DNA from: Dromiciops gliroides
Taxonomy: Eukaryota; Chordata; Mammalia; Microbiotheria; Microbiotheriidae
Length of the DNA stretch: 64,000 bases
Assembly: GCF_019393635.1 (NCBI RefSeq)
Contig: NC_057862.1
Span: 153,059,562-153,123,561 of the forward strand
Reading direction: 5' to 3'
Numbering within the stretch: position 1 is the stretch's first letter; each line of letters begins with the position of its first letter. The notes beneath the pieces were generated by a model. It was not told the DNA's origin. It worked only from the letters and a program-made list of their open reading frames with translations, and ran no database searches. The translations under genes were made by a program, and so were the position numbers. Shown here one piece after another: positions 10,938 to 22,135 of this stretch.

Positions 10938-11198
10938 GTATTGTTGTTCAGTTGTTTTTAGTCTTGTCTGACACTTTGTGACCCCATTTGGGGTTTTCTT
11001 GGCAAAGATACTGGAGTGGTTTTCCATTTCCTTCTCCAACTCATTTTACAGATAAGGAAACTGAAGCAAACAGGGTTAAGTGACTGGCCCAAGGTCACAT
11101 AGCTAGGAAGTATCTGAGGTCAGATTTGGACTCCAGAAGATGAGTCTTCATGACTTCAGGTCCAGTGCTCTATCCACTGTGTCATCTAGCTGCCTGAT
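10938..11198 (-). mobile_element. Class C SINE
   Basis: 'ttgttgttcagttg' at the left, 'cactttgtgaccccatttgg', and the inverted head 'catctagctgcc' at the right. Confidence 0.9.
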
Positions 11199-11399
11199 GT
11201 ATAAGTCTACATACATATATGTATAAATACATACACACATATACACACACACAGAGTCTCCTTTTGGCTTCTTTCTCTTGATTGGGTTACAGCTGGGTGT
11301 CCTGAATGTCAAATTCAAATACGAGAGAGTCACCCTAAGGATAGAGAGCTGGATTTCATTTAGCCACTGTCCCAAGTCCCTGAGGCACCAGAAGGAAGG

Positions 11400-11690
11400 G
11401 GAAGGGGGGGAGGGGGGGTTACAGACAACATAAGGGAGCTTCCCGGTGTTAATTGGTGCTAATGAATTCCAGCATCCCTGTCTGGAACACACCAGAGAAG
11501 CAGCTGAGAACATTGTGATCATTGCAATTTGCATGTTTGATTAAATCAGGCAAACTCCCCCCTCCCTCCTTGCTCCCTCACCACCTCATAAGAATGAAGA
11601 GGAAAAGGACAGAGGAGCTATCACACGAAATCTCCAGATATAGATTTAATAGATTTAAATGGTGCAAAAGGCACAGGTTATCTCAAGAAG
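11400..11690. other. Repeat-free stretch, candidate conserved non-coding DNA
   Basis: No repeat family is recognised. AT-rich homeobox-like motifs ('ttaattggtgctaatgaatt', 'tttgattaaatca') cluster at 11,448-11,550 and 'atagatttaatagattt' lies near 11,640. Function is inferred only. Confidence 0.35.
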
Positions 11691-12490
11691 GAGGGTCTCC
11701 CCGCACCCCGCCTTCCCCCAGCTCCATCTTCCCAGCTTGACCATCAGGAGTGCTGGGACCTTTGGCTACTAACTCACTATGTGAATGGTTGGTGACCAGG
11801 TCATTCCACCTCTAGCAACACCTTTGAGTTTCAATTCAAAGACATTCGGTTTAAGAACTCAACAATTCAAAATGCGCCTACTGTATGCCAGACACTATGC
11901 CATTATTGGCATCTATCATGTGCAGTTTCTCTATCTGATAACTGGGGATGGAAATAACTGTGAGGCGACTGTTCAATTTGATAAATCTTTCAACCAACTA
12001 GATAGGATTGAGGGGCATGAACCTTTGTTAGAGGGGCCTCCTACCCCAGAGCTAGGCATGTGCATTAGCCACTTGCTGGGACGATTGATCCCCAATGACT
12101 GGGGCTGAGCCAAAGATGATTGGAATGGGAGAGTCAGGGCGGACAGATTCTTCTTGGAGGGACCCTGCCTCTGCTGTTTATAAGAGCAAGCTCAGAAATG
12201 GCTCTGTCCTTTAGGGATCCTTCTCCCTCTCCAAATGTTTTCTCTCCCTTGGACTTCCAGCAAGCGGAGGCTAGGAAGTTATTTCTGTCTTCTCTTCATT
12301 CCCTGTCCTCCCCAGCAATGGTGATTTAGTGAGGGAGATACTTTCCTGCCCAACTGGAGACTAGAGTTCCTGGGGCTCCCAATTCCTAGCTGCTGTTTCT
12401 GCCTTTTTTTTTTTTTGCCTTCTTTTTTATCTGTGATTAGTGATCCTCAAAAATGGATAATTCCAGCTTTGGGAATTTTTTTTATTGTTT
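11691..12490. other. No gene seen
   Basis: Mostly unique-looking sequence. A short L2-like piece lies near 11,875-11,935 ('actgtatgccagacactatg'). Short plus-strand frames here lack domains and splice context. Confidence 0.55.
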
Positions 12491-12492
12491 GT

Positions 12493-12747
12493 GTTCAGTG
12501 TTATCAGTTGTATCTGGGTCTCCATGACCCCATTTGGGGTTTTCTTGACAAAGATACTGGAGTGATTTTGTCATTTCTTTCTCCAACTCATTTTACAGAT
12601 GAAGAAATGGAGGCAAACAGGGTGAAGTGACTCACCCAAGGTCACCTAGATAGGAAGTGTCTAAGGTCAGATTTGGACTCAGGAAGATGAGTCTTCCTGA
12701 CTCCAGGTCTTGAACTCTATTCATTGAGCCACTTAGCTTTTTGAGTT
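12493..12747 (-). mobile_element. Class C SINE
   Basis: 'gttcagtgttatcagttg', 'ggggttttcttgacaaag' and a diverged inverted head 'ccacttagctttttg'. Confidence 0.85.
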
Positions 12748-13640
12748 GCCTCATGAATAAAATTCTGTTGTGTGAATGAAGAGCATGGATTTTATCATAT
12801 GCACAAATTCCTTTATAAGGGATTTCCTTAACAGCCTACATCTCAGAGGTGAAGACAGTCATCAGAGCCCCCCTGCAGATATGAAATAATGCCGTGCATT
12901 GAGGGGCCAAGAGGCTCTGGTTGCTAACTCTGTGATCCTGGGATGAGGGATAATCCACAAGAATGGAATGTAGTGCCAGCAGTCCATTAACTCTGGGACA
13001 ATCTAAGTAACCACCAGCCATCATGCCAAAGGGCAAGCATGCCCAATCAATCCATCTGTGGCAAAGCCCCCAATAACAATACCCATGGTTGTAGCTGTTG
13101 GGCAAAACCAGCTTTAAGCCCCCATACCATGAGACTTTTAAACTTGTCCCTTACTAGCTTTTCTCATGCATGTTAAAAGAAAAAGGAAATAAGGCTAGAG
13201 TATGAATAGTTTTTTGTGTATTATTTTAATATATTACAGAAACGTACAAATTGGATCACTCAACCAGTGTGCATTGAGGGAAAATAAAATCCCCCCTCCC
13301 TATTGGATTTTGGTTTTCTCTCTCAATCTTACTCCATACATTCAGAGACAAGCAAACTTATACCCAAGATATATTGGAGCCAGTTCAAACTGACTCCCTA
13401 GAGCCCATTGTTAAAAATTCAATGTGAACATTTATACCTTGGATATAGGCAAATGCTACAAATCAAAGCTTGATTTATTGTTTTGCTGATTGCCTAGACA
13501 ACAAAATGATGGAGAAAATGTTAGGAATGCAAATTAAACTCAAAAGTTTGTCCTGGTACTTCCCTCTTTTCCCCCTACCCTCACCTTGAGATCTGGTTGT
13601 TAAACATTTAGCAGTACACCATTACAGATGGTCATCTACT
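12748..13640. other. No gene seen
   Basis: Unique-looking intergenic sequence without recognised repeats, promoters or splice-flanked frames. Confidence 0.55.
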
Positions 13641-13644
13641 AATT

Positions 13645-13735
13645 TGACCTCAGACACTTGACACATACTAGCTGTGTGACCCTGGGCAAGTTACTTAACC
13701 CTCATTGCCCCCCCCCAAAAAAAAAACACACCAAC
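13645..13735 (+). mobile_element. 5'-truncated class B SINE
   Basis: Starts within the body at 'cctcagacacttgac' and ends in 'ccctcattgcc', a C run and A10. Confidence 0.85.
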
Positions 13736-14284
13736 AAACCCAAAATAAAATAATAGCTTCAAAATAGGTAGAAGAGTTATATGATAGATATATTATGATA
13801 AAAAGTTATCAGTTAAAGAAGTAAAGTTTTCAGAATGTTGGCTGCTTCAACTGCCAGACAAGAAATGGAACAGTGGCTTTTCAATTCTCCCCACCCAATA
13901 TCCCTCACTTGATTTGAAGGGAGACAAAGGAAGTGAATGATGGATTGATAAATAGCTTCCCACTCCAGGGATGGAAGGGCAAGAAAGCTTCTTTTGGGTT
14001 ATGGTCCCAGGAAAGATGGTAAAACCCAAGAGAAATATGAACTGGGAAACAAGGATCTGACTGACTGCGGGCTTGGATGTATTTCTTTGGCTTGTGATCA
14101 TCATTTCATGTCTAGTCTGGTCTTCTGAACTACAGTCATGTGCCTCTCCCTACTCATGCATCCTGGTGAGCAGGGAGGGGGCCCAACAGCATGTATGTCA
14201 GTACTTCTCCATCCTTAGTCGGCTTATCTGTACACTGCTTCTCTTTCAAGGTCAAAAACCCCAGGAACTTGGGAAATACTGGAT

Positions 14285-14490
14285 AATAATGCCTATTTGC
14301 CTCTTGAGAACCACTTCCAACCATGAACAAGTCATTTTAAAACTCTCTCAGTCTCAGTTTCCTCATCTGTAAAATGGGGTTGATAATAGCACCTATTTCA
14401 CAGGACTGTTGAAAGTGAGAAAATACATGCAAATGCACTTTATAAATCTTAAAGCATAAAGTATAATGAACTATTATTGTTATTTTAAAT
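14285..14490 (+). mobile_element. THER1/MIR SINE
   Basis: 'tctcagtttcctcatctgta' followed by 'gataatagcacctatttcac' and 'aaatgcactttataaatct'. Confidence 0.75.
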
Positions 14491-14870
14491 TATGTGTAAC
14501 TTGGTATTTTCTTCATATCACAAGGCTTTGTTCTCACTAAGGGATGATATCATGTGCTAAATTCCAAGTGGTCTGAGAAATGGGGGATTAAGTGGAGGAA
14601 AGCCCTGGATCACGATTGTCAATATTTTCAGTTTAACTGAAAGCTGAATTCAGCATAGACATTTGAGTCTTGGTTATGCCAAGTAGTAGGTAAGTGTGGC
14701 ATCTAGTCAGTACTCTTGGAATTCAGAAAAGGTGGAAGGAGGGGTGGGCTGGAGTATGGGAATGCTCCATAAAGGAGAAATTAGATTTAAAGTGGTGGAG
14801 AGAAGGGAACAACAGGAACTGTATCTGACTGTATGTCAGAATATGTGCTGTTTGCCCTAATAAGTGATTC

Positions 14871-15113
14871 TCCCTTCCTTCCCTCCCTCCTTCCTTCCTT
14901 TTCCCCTTCCTACCTTCATCCTTCCTTCCCTCCTTCCTTCCTTCCTTCCTTCCTTCCTTCCTTCCTTCCTTCCTTCCTTCCTTCCTTCCTTCCTTCCTTC
15001 CTCCCTCCCTCCCTCCCTCCCTCCCTCCCTTCCTTCCTTCCTTCCTTCCTTCCTTCCTTCCTTCCTTCCTTCCTTCCTTCCTTCCTTCCTTCCTTCCTTC
15101 CTTCCTTCCTTCC
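14871..15113. repeat. (CTTC)n/(CCCT)n polypyrimidine microsatellite
   Basis: About 240 bp of pure pyrimidine on the plus strand, with a CCCT block near 15,000-15,030 inside CCTT repeats. It produces long artefactual frames on both strands. Confidence 0.97.
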
Positions 15114-15339
15114 ATAACCAAAGGTACCTAACAATAAAGGGCAATTTATCAGTGTCAAATTAGTGTTAGATTCAAGGAGTGTTATAGGAGTTCAGAGAAA
15201 AGAACAATCATTGTGGGCTGAGGGGGTTTCATGGAAGAGAGAGGAGTCTTGAAATCATCTTTGCAGAATAGGTGGGATTCAGCTTCTCTCTCTCCTAGAA
15301 AATGTTCTTCTGCCATTCTATTAATTCTGTTTAATTTTA

Positions 15340-15570
15340 GAATCATCGATCATTAGAGTGGGAAGGAACCATATATATAGTCTATTTTACAGTTGAGATA
15401 ACTGATGCTCAGAGAGGTCAGCAAGTCAAGTCAACAAGCATTTATTAAGCACTTACTCTATTTTAGGCACTGCATAATGTCCCAAACTCTGGGCATATAA
15501 ATTGAGGCAAAAAGAAAGATGGCCCCTGAAGTGACTTGGTCAAGGTCACAAGGCTGGGAAATATTCAGGC
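15340..15570 (-). mobile_element. MIR split by an L2 3' fragment
   Basis: MIR text runs to 'gctcagagaggtcagcaag' (~15,425), is interrupted by inverted L2 end 'aacaagcatttattaagc' to about 15,525, and resumes with 'gtgacttggtcaaggtcaca'. Confidence 0.65.
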
Positions 15571-15599
15571 TTAGTGCTCTGGGAGCCAATGCTTCAGTT

Positions 15600-15905
15600 C
15601 TTAGATGGGTCTATAATCTTACTGATGTGGTTATGCTTTCCAGTGGTTCAGAGGAAAACCCTTCTGTATATGCTGCTAACTGCTTTATAATTGGCTCTCT
15701 GGGGGGGAAAAGTGTTCATGACACACTTCTAAGTTTAATCTGCATCATTTACTTTTTATCCATCACTTTCTCAAATCTAGACAATCAACAAAACAACAAA
15801 TCAAGCCCTGATTTGTAACATTTGCCAATTTCTAATGTATAAATGCTCACAGTGAAAATTTAACCATCAACTCTTATGATACAAGCTAGCTCCAGCATAC
15901 CCTAC
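15600..15905 (+). repeat. Unassigned interspersed repeat, copy 1
   Basis: Shares with 21,525-22,135 the blocks 'acttttaagtttaat.tgca', 'tctagacaatcaacaaaaca', 'tgatttgta' and 'taaatgctcaca'. The family was not recognised. Confidence 0.6.
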
Positions 15906-16121
15906 ATCTGTATCTTCTCATCCTATATGAATCTTGTCCAAGTCCTTCCATAAACTCCCCAGAAGGTATTTATCTAAAGGGCTGAAACCCTTACTCTAGG
16001 TTTCTTAGGATTATAGGTACGAATGAAATACATGGGCTTTCCCAGGGTTTTTCCTCAGATCTCACTGCATGACTGACACCTCAATTCCCAGCCATTCATC
16101 TCTTTCTTGACATATTGTATC

Positions 16122-16709
16122 TGTTATGGGGGAAATAGGTGGGGTTTGGGGGCAGGAGTTCTTAGGAATTCCTCTTTAAAGAATTACACCTTCTTGCACA
16201 CAAATCCAATTAGAATAAGATAATAGTTTATTTAGCGACTAGGGAAAGGAAACCAAGAGAGAAATCCTTGGACTTCTTCTCATGGGGAGAAGGCATGGTA
16301 CAGAGGTATGATTCTCTGAGATACCTTTCCCCATGAGTAGAAGACAAGCAGATACTTTTATAGAGGACTGATGGTGGTCTGATGAGGTGCTCGTCTGACT
16401 GTGGAAAGTTCCCTTATTGGGGTAGGACCATCCCCCACTGGTGGTGGCTGGGGGAAGTTGGGTAAGGGACAGCTCCGGATCTCTCAAGCTATCTCTGTCC
16501 TCCTCATGCCACAAAGGCAGCAGCCACACCTAATCTTATCTCCCCAAGGGGTGGGGGAGACTGAAATGAAAGGTGGTGGTCCTGGAGCTAAGTCCCAATC
16601 TGGTGCCTCTTATCTCTTTAGGTGTGTCTGTCCTTTGATTTAGTTTCTCAAGAAGAAGGTTCTTTGATGTACCCCCAGAAAACTTCTGAGGTACCCTGGA
16701 CGCGTGACA
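16122..16709 (-). mobile_element. Solo LTR with 5-bp target duplication
   Basis: On the minus strand it starts TGTCACGCGTCC and ends CCCCCATAACA, giving the TG...CA ends of retroviral LTRs. The 5-bp repeat 'gtatc' lies directly on both sides (16,117-16,121 and 16,710-16,714). An AATAAA-type signal is read on the minus strand near 16,230. No internal retroviral sequence adjoins it, so it is a recombination-derived solo LTR. The 5-bp duplication fits an ERVL-like or related class, but I cannot name the family. Confidence 0.88.
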
Positions 16710-16984
16710 GTATCTTATTTCCTGCATGCAGTCTTCACAAATAATGTATGTTAACTTATTTATGCCAATTGTATGTCTCCCCATTCCTCTTGGGGTGATG
16801 CATAATTTTAATTATTTGGAGAATATTCCATGAACCACAGTCATATAAGAATAGTAGTTAATAAGATGATTCTTATCTTAGGGAGAAACATGATCCTTAA
16901 AAGCACTACATAATATCTCAACTGCAATTTAGCCTGCTTTCTTTCTCCTAATCAATTTTGAGGCCAGTTCATTGATTCATTGAT

Positions 16985-18373
16985 AGTGGTGGCTATCCAA
17001 GATGTATGTATTCATGGATTCACTTTATGGGCTGTCCATCCAAAGTCAGCCTGGAGGAGTCGGGGAGGGGAGGAAGGAAGGCATTTCTCATACTCTTTTT
17101 TTTTTTTCTTCCCATGAATAGTTTAGCCAAACTATCTCATTTAGGAAGGTCTGCAACTGTATTGGAGTCAGTGCAACGATCCCGTTGTCATCCATGAGAT
17201 GGATCTCATCATTAATCAGGAATCCCTCTACCATTTGGATTCTGCATGGGGCATCTTCTATGATGATGGCAATTGCCTTTAACAAGCAGCCTCCTGGTTT
17301 TATGCCTCAGTTGGTATTAATGTTATTAAAGTTATATCAGATTTTACATCTTTAGCCAACTCATATGAGAACCTTGTTCAAGAAATGACTGTAAGCAAAG
17401 TTTTTAGTCTATAATGATTTTTAATTTAGTCAACAAATAATAAGCGCTGTGGGATCTAGTGTTCTCTGTACTTTTCACTCGATTGTATGATTATAGAGAT
17501 GGAAACTGCTGTAAAACATGATTTGTAAAGGGCGGCCTGTTCCCTTCTTATATCTTCATCAAGGATGCCCTTTATTTACATGTAAATTATTCTCATAAAA
17601 ATTTTGTAGTGATGAGAAAGTGCCTACATAGGTTAGTAGTTAATGATATATTCCCCACTGCCTTTTGGAAGTAGTAATAAAATCTGTGATTTTTCCTAAG
17701 CTTTTGACATCCACTCCTCCTTCAAATACCTTGTGAATGGATCTTTAATTGTCCTCAGAATTGTGTTGTTGTGGGGGGAGGGGTGAGCAACTAGCTCTTG
17801 CAGTGGATAAAGCACCAGGCCCTGGATTCAGGAGGACCAGAGTTCAAATTTGGCCTCAGACACTTGACACTTACTAACTGTGTGACCCTGGGCAAATCAC
17901 TTAACCCTCATTTCCCCACCCTCTCCCCAAATTGTGTTGTTGGCCACCTTTTTGCATGCACTTAGTCCAGTACAGCCACTTTTTCCAGTTTTGTTTTCTT
18001 TTATGCCATTTATACTTCCTTGTGAATAGACTATGATGGTGGTTCTATAGTCATTGACAGAGAAAAGTCTTTGCTACTGAAATCTTGACATGTCTTCTCC
18101 ATTTTTTATCTGCTCATTCTTCCAGTTGCACCTTTAAATGCTATCAGGATGATCAGGCTATATCTAGTCACCACCACACTTTTATGAGCAAATGTCATTC
18201 TTATTTTCCACCATCTTCCTGTATAAGATGTTTTAAACACATTTATATTCTAAACCAGCATTGCCCTTGGCTATCCCATTTCCCTGTTTGGTGTTTACTG
18301 GCTGGGGTGGTTTCTAGCCCAGGTTTCTAGGCTCTGAGGTGGTTTCTAGGGCTTCTCATTGTGGTGATTGATT
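16985..18373 (-). pseudogene. Ancient RTE LINE remnant, reverse-transcriptase part
   Basis: On the minus strand, 17,520-17,620 reads YKIFMRII, a stop, then IKGILDEDIRREQA, matching the RTE reverse-transcriptase block that normally precedes the GF(R/K)KG motif. Downstream on that strand, 17,150-17,285 reads GFLINDEIHLMDDNGIVAL, the decayed catalytic FADD region. Upstream, 17,690-17,760 reads LRTIKDPFTRYLKEEW. Several stops and frameshifts make it inactive. It is interrupted by a class B SINE and, at its right end, by the L1 at 18,391. RTE elements encode the machinery that mobilises class C-type SINEs. Confidence 0.75.
17772..17929 (+). mobile_element. Class B SINE with target duplication
   Basis: Diverged copy flanked by 'aattgtgttgttg' at 17,759-17,771 and 17,930-17,942. 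It is inserted in the RTE remnant. Confidence 0.87.
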
Positions 18374-18390
18374 TAAAAACCGATTAAACT

Positions 18391-19944
18391 CGGTTGATAA
18401 TATAAAATACTTGGGAGTCTACTTGCCAAGACAAACCCAGGAACTCTATGAACACAACTACCAAACACTCTTCACACAAATCAAATCAGAGCTAAATAAT
18501 TGGAAAGATATCAATTGCTCATGGATAGGCAGAGCTAATATAGTAAAAATGACAATACTGCCTAAATTAATTTACTTATTCAGTGCCATACCAATCAGAC
18601 TACCTAAAAATTATTTTATAGAGCTAGAAAAAATAATAACAAAATTCATTTGGAAAAACAAAAAATCAAGAATATCCAGGGAAATAATGAAAAAAAATTC
18701 ACAGGAAGGTGGGTTAGCAGTACCAAACCTGGAGCTTTACTATAAAGCGGCAGTCATCAAAACTATCTGGTACTGGCTAAAAAATAGAGTGGTAGATCAA
18801 TGGAATAGGCTAGGCTCAGGAAATGCAGTAGTAAATGACACTAGTAATGTAGTGTTTGATAAACCCAAAGACTCCAGCTTCTGGGATAGGAACTCAGTAT
18901 TTGACAAAAACTGCTGGGAAAACTGGAAGATAGTATGGCAGAAATTAGGCATAGACCAACATCTTACACCTTATACTAAAATAAGGTCAAAATGGATACA
19001 TGATTTAGACATAAGAGGTGATACCATAGGTAAATTAGGAGAGAAAGGAATAGTCTACCTATCAGATCTTTGGAAAGGAAAACAGTTTATGACCAAACAA
19101 GAGATAGAGTATATTATAAAATGCAAAATGGATGATTTTGATTACATTAAATTAAAACATTTTTGTACAAACAGAAGCAATGCATCCAAAATTAGAAGGG
19201 AGGCAGAAAGCTGGGAAACAATTTTTGTGGCCCGTACTTCTGATAAAGGCCTCATCTCTAAAATATATAGGGAACTAAATCAAATTTATAAGAATCCAAG
19301 TCATTCTCCAATTGAGAAATGGTCAAAGGAAATGAACAGGCAGTTTTCTGATGAAGAAACCAAAGCTATCTATTCCCATATGAAAAAAATGCTCTAAATC
19401 TCTAATGATTAGAGAGATGCAAATTAAAACAACTCTGAGGTACCACCTGACACCTATCAGATTGGCTAAAATGACAAAAAAGGAAGATAATAAATGTTGG
19501 AGAAGCTGTGGGAAAATTGGAACACTGATGCATTGTTGGTGGAACTGTGAACTGATCCAATCATTCTGGAAAGCAATTTGGAATTATGCCCAAAGGGCGA
19601 TAAAGCTGTGCATACCCTTTGACCCAGCAATACCACTTTTGGGTCTTTATCCCAAAGAAATCATGGAAAGGGGAAAGGGACCCACATGTACAAAAATATT
19701 TAAAGCTGCTCTTTATGTGGTGGCAAGGAATTGGAAGTTGAGGGGGTGCCCATCAATTGGGGAATGGCTGGACAAGTTGTGGTATATGAATACAATGGAA
19801 TACTATTGTGCTGCAAGAAATGATGAGCAGGAGGAGTTCAGAGAAACCTGGAGGGTCTTGTGTGGGCTGATGATGAGTGAGATGAGAAGAACCAGAAGAA
19901 CATTGTCCACAGTATCATCAACATTGAGTGTTGATCTACTGTGA
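18391..19944 (+). pseudogene. L1 ORF2 C-terminal fragment (frameshifted)
   Basis: The open frame from 18,411 to 19,397 encodes the region after the reverse-transcriptase palm, including motifs such as LPKLIYLFSAIPI and FIWKNKKSRISR typical of L1 ORF2. A second frame, 19,405-19,944, carries the terminal cysteine-rich motif C-x3-C-x7-H-x4-C ([18 protein letters not shown]). The frames are separated by a run of seven A at 19,383-19,389, where related L1s as I know them have six, so one extra base breaks the frame. Endonuclease and most of the RT domain are missing through 5' truncation. It is not functional as it stands. Confidence 0.9.
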
Positions 19945-20357
19945 TGGACTATATTCTTCTCACCAATGCAATGGTACAGAAGAGTTCCAGGGAACTCATG
20001 ATAGAAGAGGATCTCCAAATCCAAGAAAAAAAGAAAAAAGAACTGTGGAGTATAGATGCTGAATGAACCATACTATTTCTTTTGGTTTTGGTGCTGTTGT
20101 TTTTTTCTATTTTGAGATTTTTCATCATTGCTCTGATTTTTTCTCTTATAACATGACTAATGCAGAAATAGGATTAATGTTATTATGTGTATATATATAA
20201 AACCTATATCAGATTACCTGCTGTCTAGGGGAGGGGGGAGGGAAGGGAGGGAGGGAGAAAAATCTGAAATTGTAAAGCTTGTATAAACAAAAGTTGAGAA
20301 CTATCTTTACATGTAACGGGAACAAAATAAAATACTTTATTAATTAAAAAAAAAAAG
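18391..20357 (+). mobile_element. 5'-truncated L1 LINE with 3' UTR and A tail
   Basis: Contains the C-terminal part of L1 ORF2, a G-rich 3' UTR tract at about 20,228-20,256, a terminal 'aaaataaaatactttatta' and an A run at 20,347-20,356. The 5' end is truncated at 18,391. The flanking repeats 'taaaaac.gattaaact' (18,374-18,390 and 20,501-20,517, one mismatch) lie outside both the L1 and an extra 3' segment, so the insertion unit is longer than the L1 itself. Confidence 0.92.
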
Positions 20358-20490
20358 TTTGAGGCACAGCAGATGGGAAAGAGACACAGTGGAAAGAGAA
20401 GTGCCGCAACACAGTCAGGTTGTGCATTTTATTTCCCTGTATTCTTAATTTTCAATAGTATCTCATAAATAAACTCTGCTTTGATTATTT
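20358..20490 (+). mobile_element. LTR fragment carried as an L1 3' transduction
   Basis: After the L1 A tail, this segment matches the minus strand of the solo LTR at about 50,974-51,110 through 'cagtcaggttgt', 'tattcttaatttt' and 'atctcataaataaactctgc'. It ends about 15-20 nt after AATAAA (20,467-20,472) in a second A-rich run, immediately followed by the target duplication. The arrangement fits read-through past the L1 signal to the LTR poly(A) site. Confidence 0.8.
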
Positions 20491-20517
20491 TTTAAAAAAA
20501 TAAAAACTGATTAAACT

Positions 20518-20800
20518 TCCTTAGGAAATGGTGATAATATGTGTTGATGTTTTTACTATTTCCTATTTTTCTATGTCAATTCATTTTTTAAACAGGTCAT
20601 TGGAGCTATCATGATTGTCACTACATCTTCCTCATGTTTGTTGTTCTTATTTGAAATGGATTTTGTTCTTTGCTCTAACAAGTCAATGGTCTGACTTTAC
20701 ATGGGCAGCTAATTTAGTAAAAATACAACATTAGTAACCATTTGTTTCTGGTCTATTAATACAGGGTCAATTTCATTTTTGTGTGTGTGGTTCTGTTCTC
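20518..20800 (-). pseudogene. RTE LINE remnant, linker between endonuclease and RT
   Basis: Minus-strand reading includes TIDLLEQRTKSISNKNNKHE, resembling the 'ELLEKR' linker of RTE proteins. It continues the element interrupted by the L1. It is about 80 percent alike to 22,540-22,725 by eye. Confidence 0.6.
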
Positions 20801-20827
20801 TTTTCCATATCCAGAACTTCCTTATTC

Positions 20828-21022
20828 TTTCATTTATTTATTTATTTATTCATTTGTTTGTTTGTTTATTTATTTACTTATTTGTTTGCAGGGTCCTGAG
20901 GGTTAAGTGACTTGCTCAGGGTCACACAGCTGGTAAGTGTCAAGTTTCTGAGTCCAGATTTGAACTCAGATCCTCTGGAATCCAGGGCTGGTGCTTTATC
21001 CACTGTGCCACCTAGCTGCCCC
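20828..21022 (-). mobile_element. Class B SINE with T-rich tail
   Basis: A (TTTA)n/(GTTT)n tail at 20,828-20,886 is followed by 'gggttaagtgacttgctcag' and the inverted head 'cacctagctgcccc'. Confidence 0.9.
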
Positions 21023-21123
21023 TTCCTTAACCTTTTATAAAACAAAGTATTCATGATAGATGGGTGTGAGACTTTTCTATAGTCAATTAACCTTTCGCAT
21101 CCTTTGGTTTGAGTGCCTGAGCC

Positions 21124-21126
<3 letters not shown>

Positions 21127-21163
<37 letters not shown>

Positions 21164-21250
21164 TACATTTGTTTATATATTATATATGTATGTGTTTATA
21201 TGTATATATGTGTGTATATGATATGTGTGTATATATACTATATACATATA
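21127..21250. repeat. (CA)n then TA/TG-rich microsatellite
   Basis: A CA run at about 21,127-21,161 grades into 'tatatgtatgtg' repeats. A second GT/GTAT tract lies at about 21,408-21,452. Confidence 0.92.
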
Positions 21251-21524
21251 TGACTTAGAAAGAGAGTGAGGTTGATGACTTTGTGCAACTCTGCCTCACT
21301 TAAATCCAATTCACACACAAATCAAAATATCACCTGTGATGTCATTGGTTCTCTTTGAAAATGAAAGACAAACAACAACAACACACCCTCCTTTATGCTC
21401 ACCTTTGAGTGTATGTGTGCATGTGTGTGTATGTATGTATGTATGTGTATATATATTGCCATCCTCCCCTATGCCCATGCTCACCTTTGCTTTAAAATCA
21501 AGAATAAGGATAGAAAAAAGGCTA

Positions 21525-22135
21525 TTGACTTCACTGGTATACAAAACAACTGGATGAGAACATGCCCTCTACGAATGCAAGTTAACAACTTCTCTGAAAC
21601 TGAATTGTCTAAAGCACTGAAAGGTGAGTTGTTCAGGGTTACACAGACATGGGGGTGCACTGATAAATGTTTAACAATTGACTCTCCAAAAAAATTAACG
21701 ATGGCACACTTTTAAGTTTAATTTGCATAGTAAACATATTTTTCCATTCCTTTTGTTGTTGTTCAGTTGGTTCAGTTATGTCTGATCCTTTGGGACCCCA
21801 TGTGGAGTTTTCTTAGCAAAGGTACAGGAGTGGTTTGCCATATCCTCCTGTAGTTCATTGTAGAGACAATGAAACTGAAACAAACAGGGTGAAATGATTT
21901 ACCCACAGTCACACAGCTAGCAAGTGTCTGAGGCTTAATTTGAATTCACATCTCCCTGACTCTAGGCCTGGCACTCTATCCACTGTGCCACTTAGTTTCA
22001 CTATCCATTTCTTAAGTCTAGACAATCAACAAAACAGTAAATCAAACCGTGATTTGTAGTGATTTGATGATTTTTGAGGTATAAATGCTCACAAAAATTT
22101 AACAATCAGCTCTTGAGAGTGAGGTGAGTAAGCTC
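21525..22135 (+). repeat. Unassigned interspersed repeat, copy 2, split by a SINE
   Basis: Partner of 15,600-15,905. The two halves (to 21,750 and from 22,001) join across a class C SINE to reproduce the order seen in copy 1. Confidence 0.6.
21751..22000 (-). mobile_element. Class C SINE inside the unassigned repeat
   Basis: 'ttgttgttgttcagttgg' through 'cactgtgccacttag'. Diverged in the tail region. Confidence 0.87.

Noticed and set aside
14723..15163. Long frames such as repeated EGRK or LPSF
   Set aside because: Direct translations of the CTTC/CCCT microsatellite in several frames.
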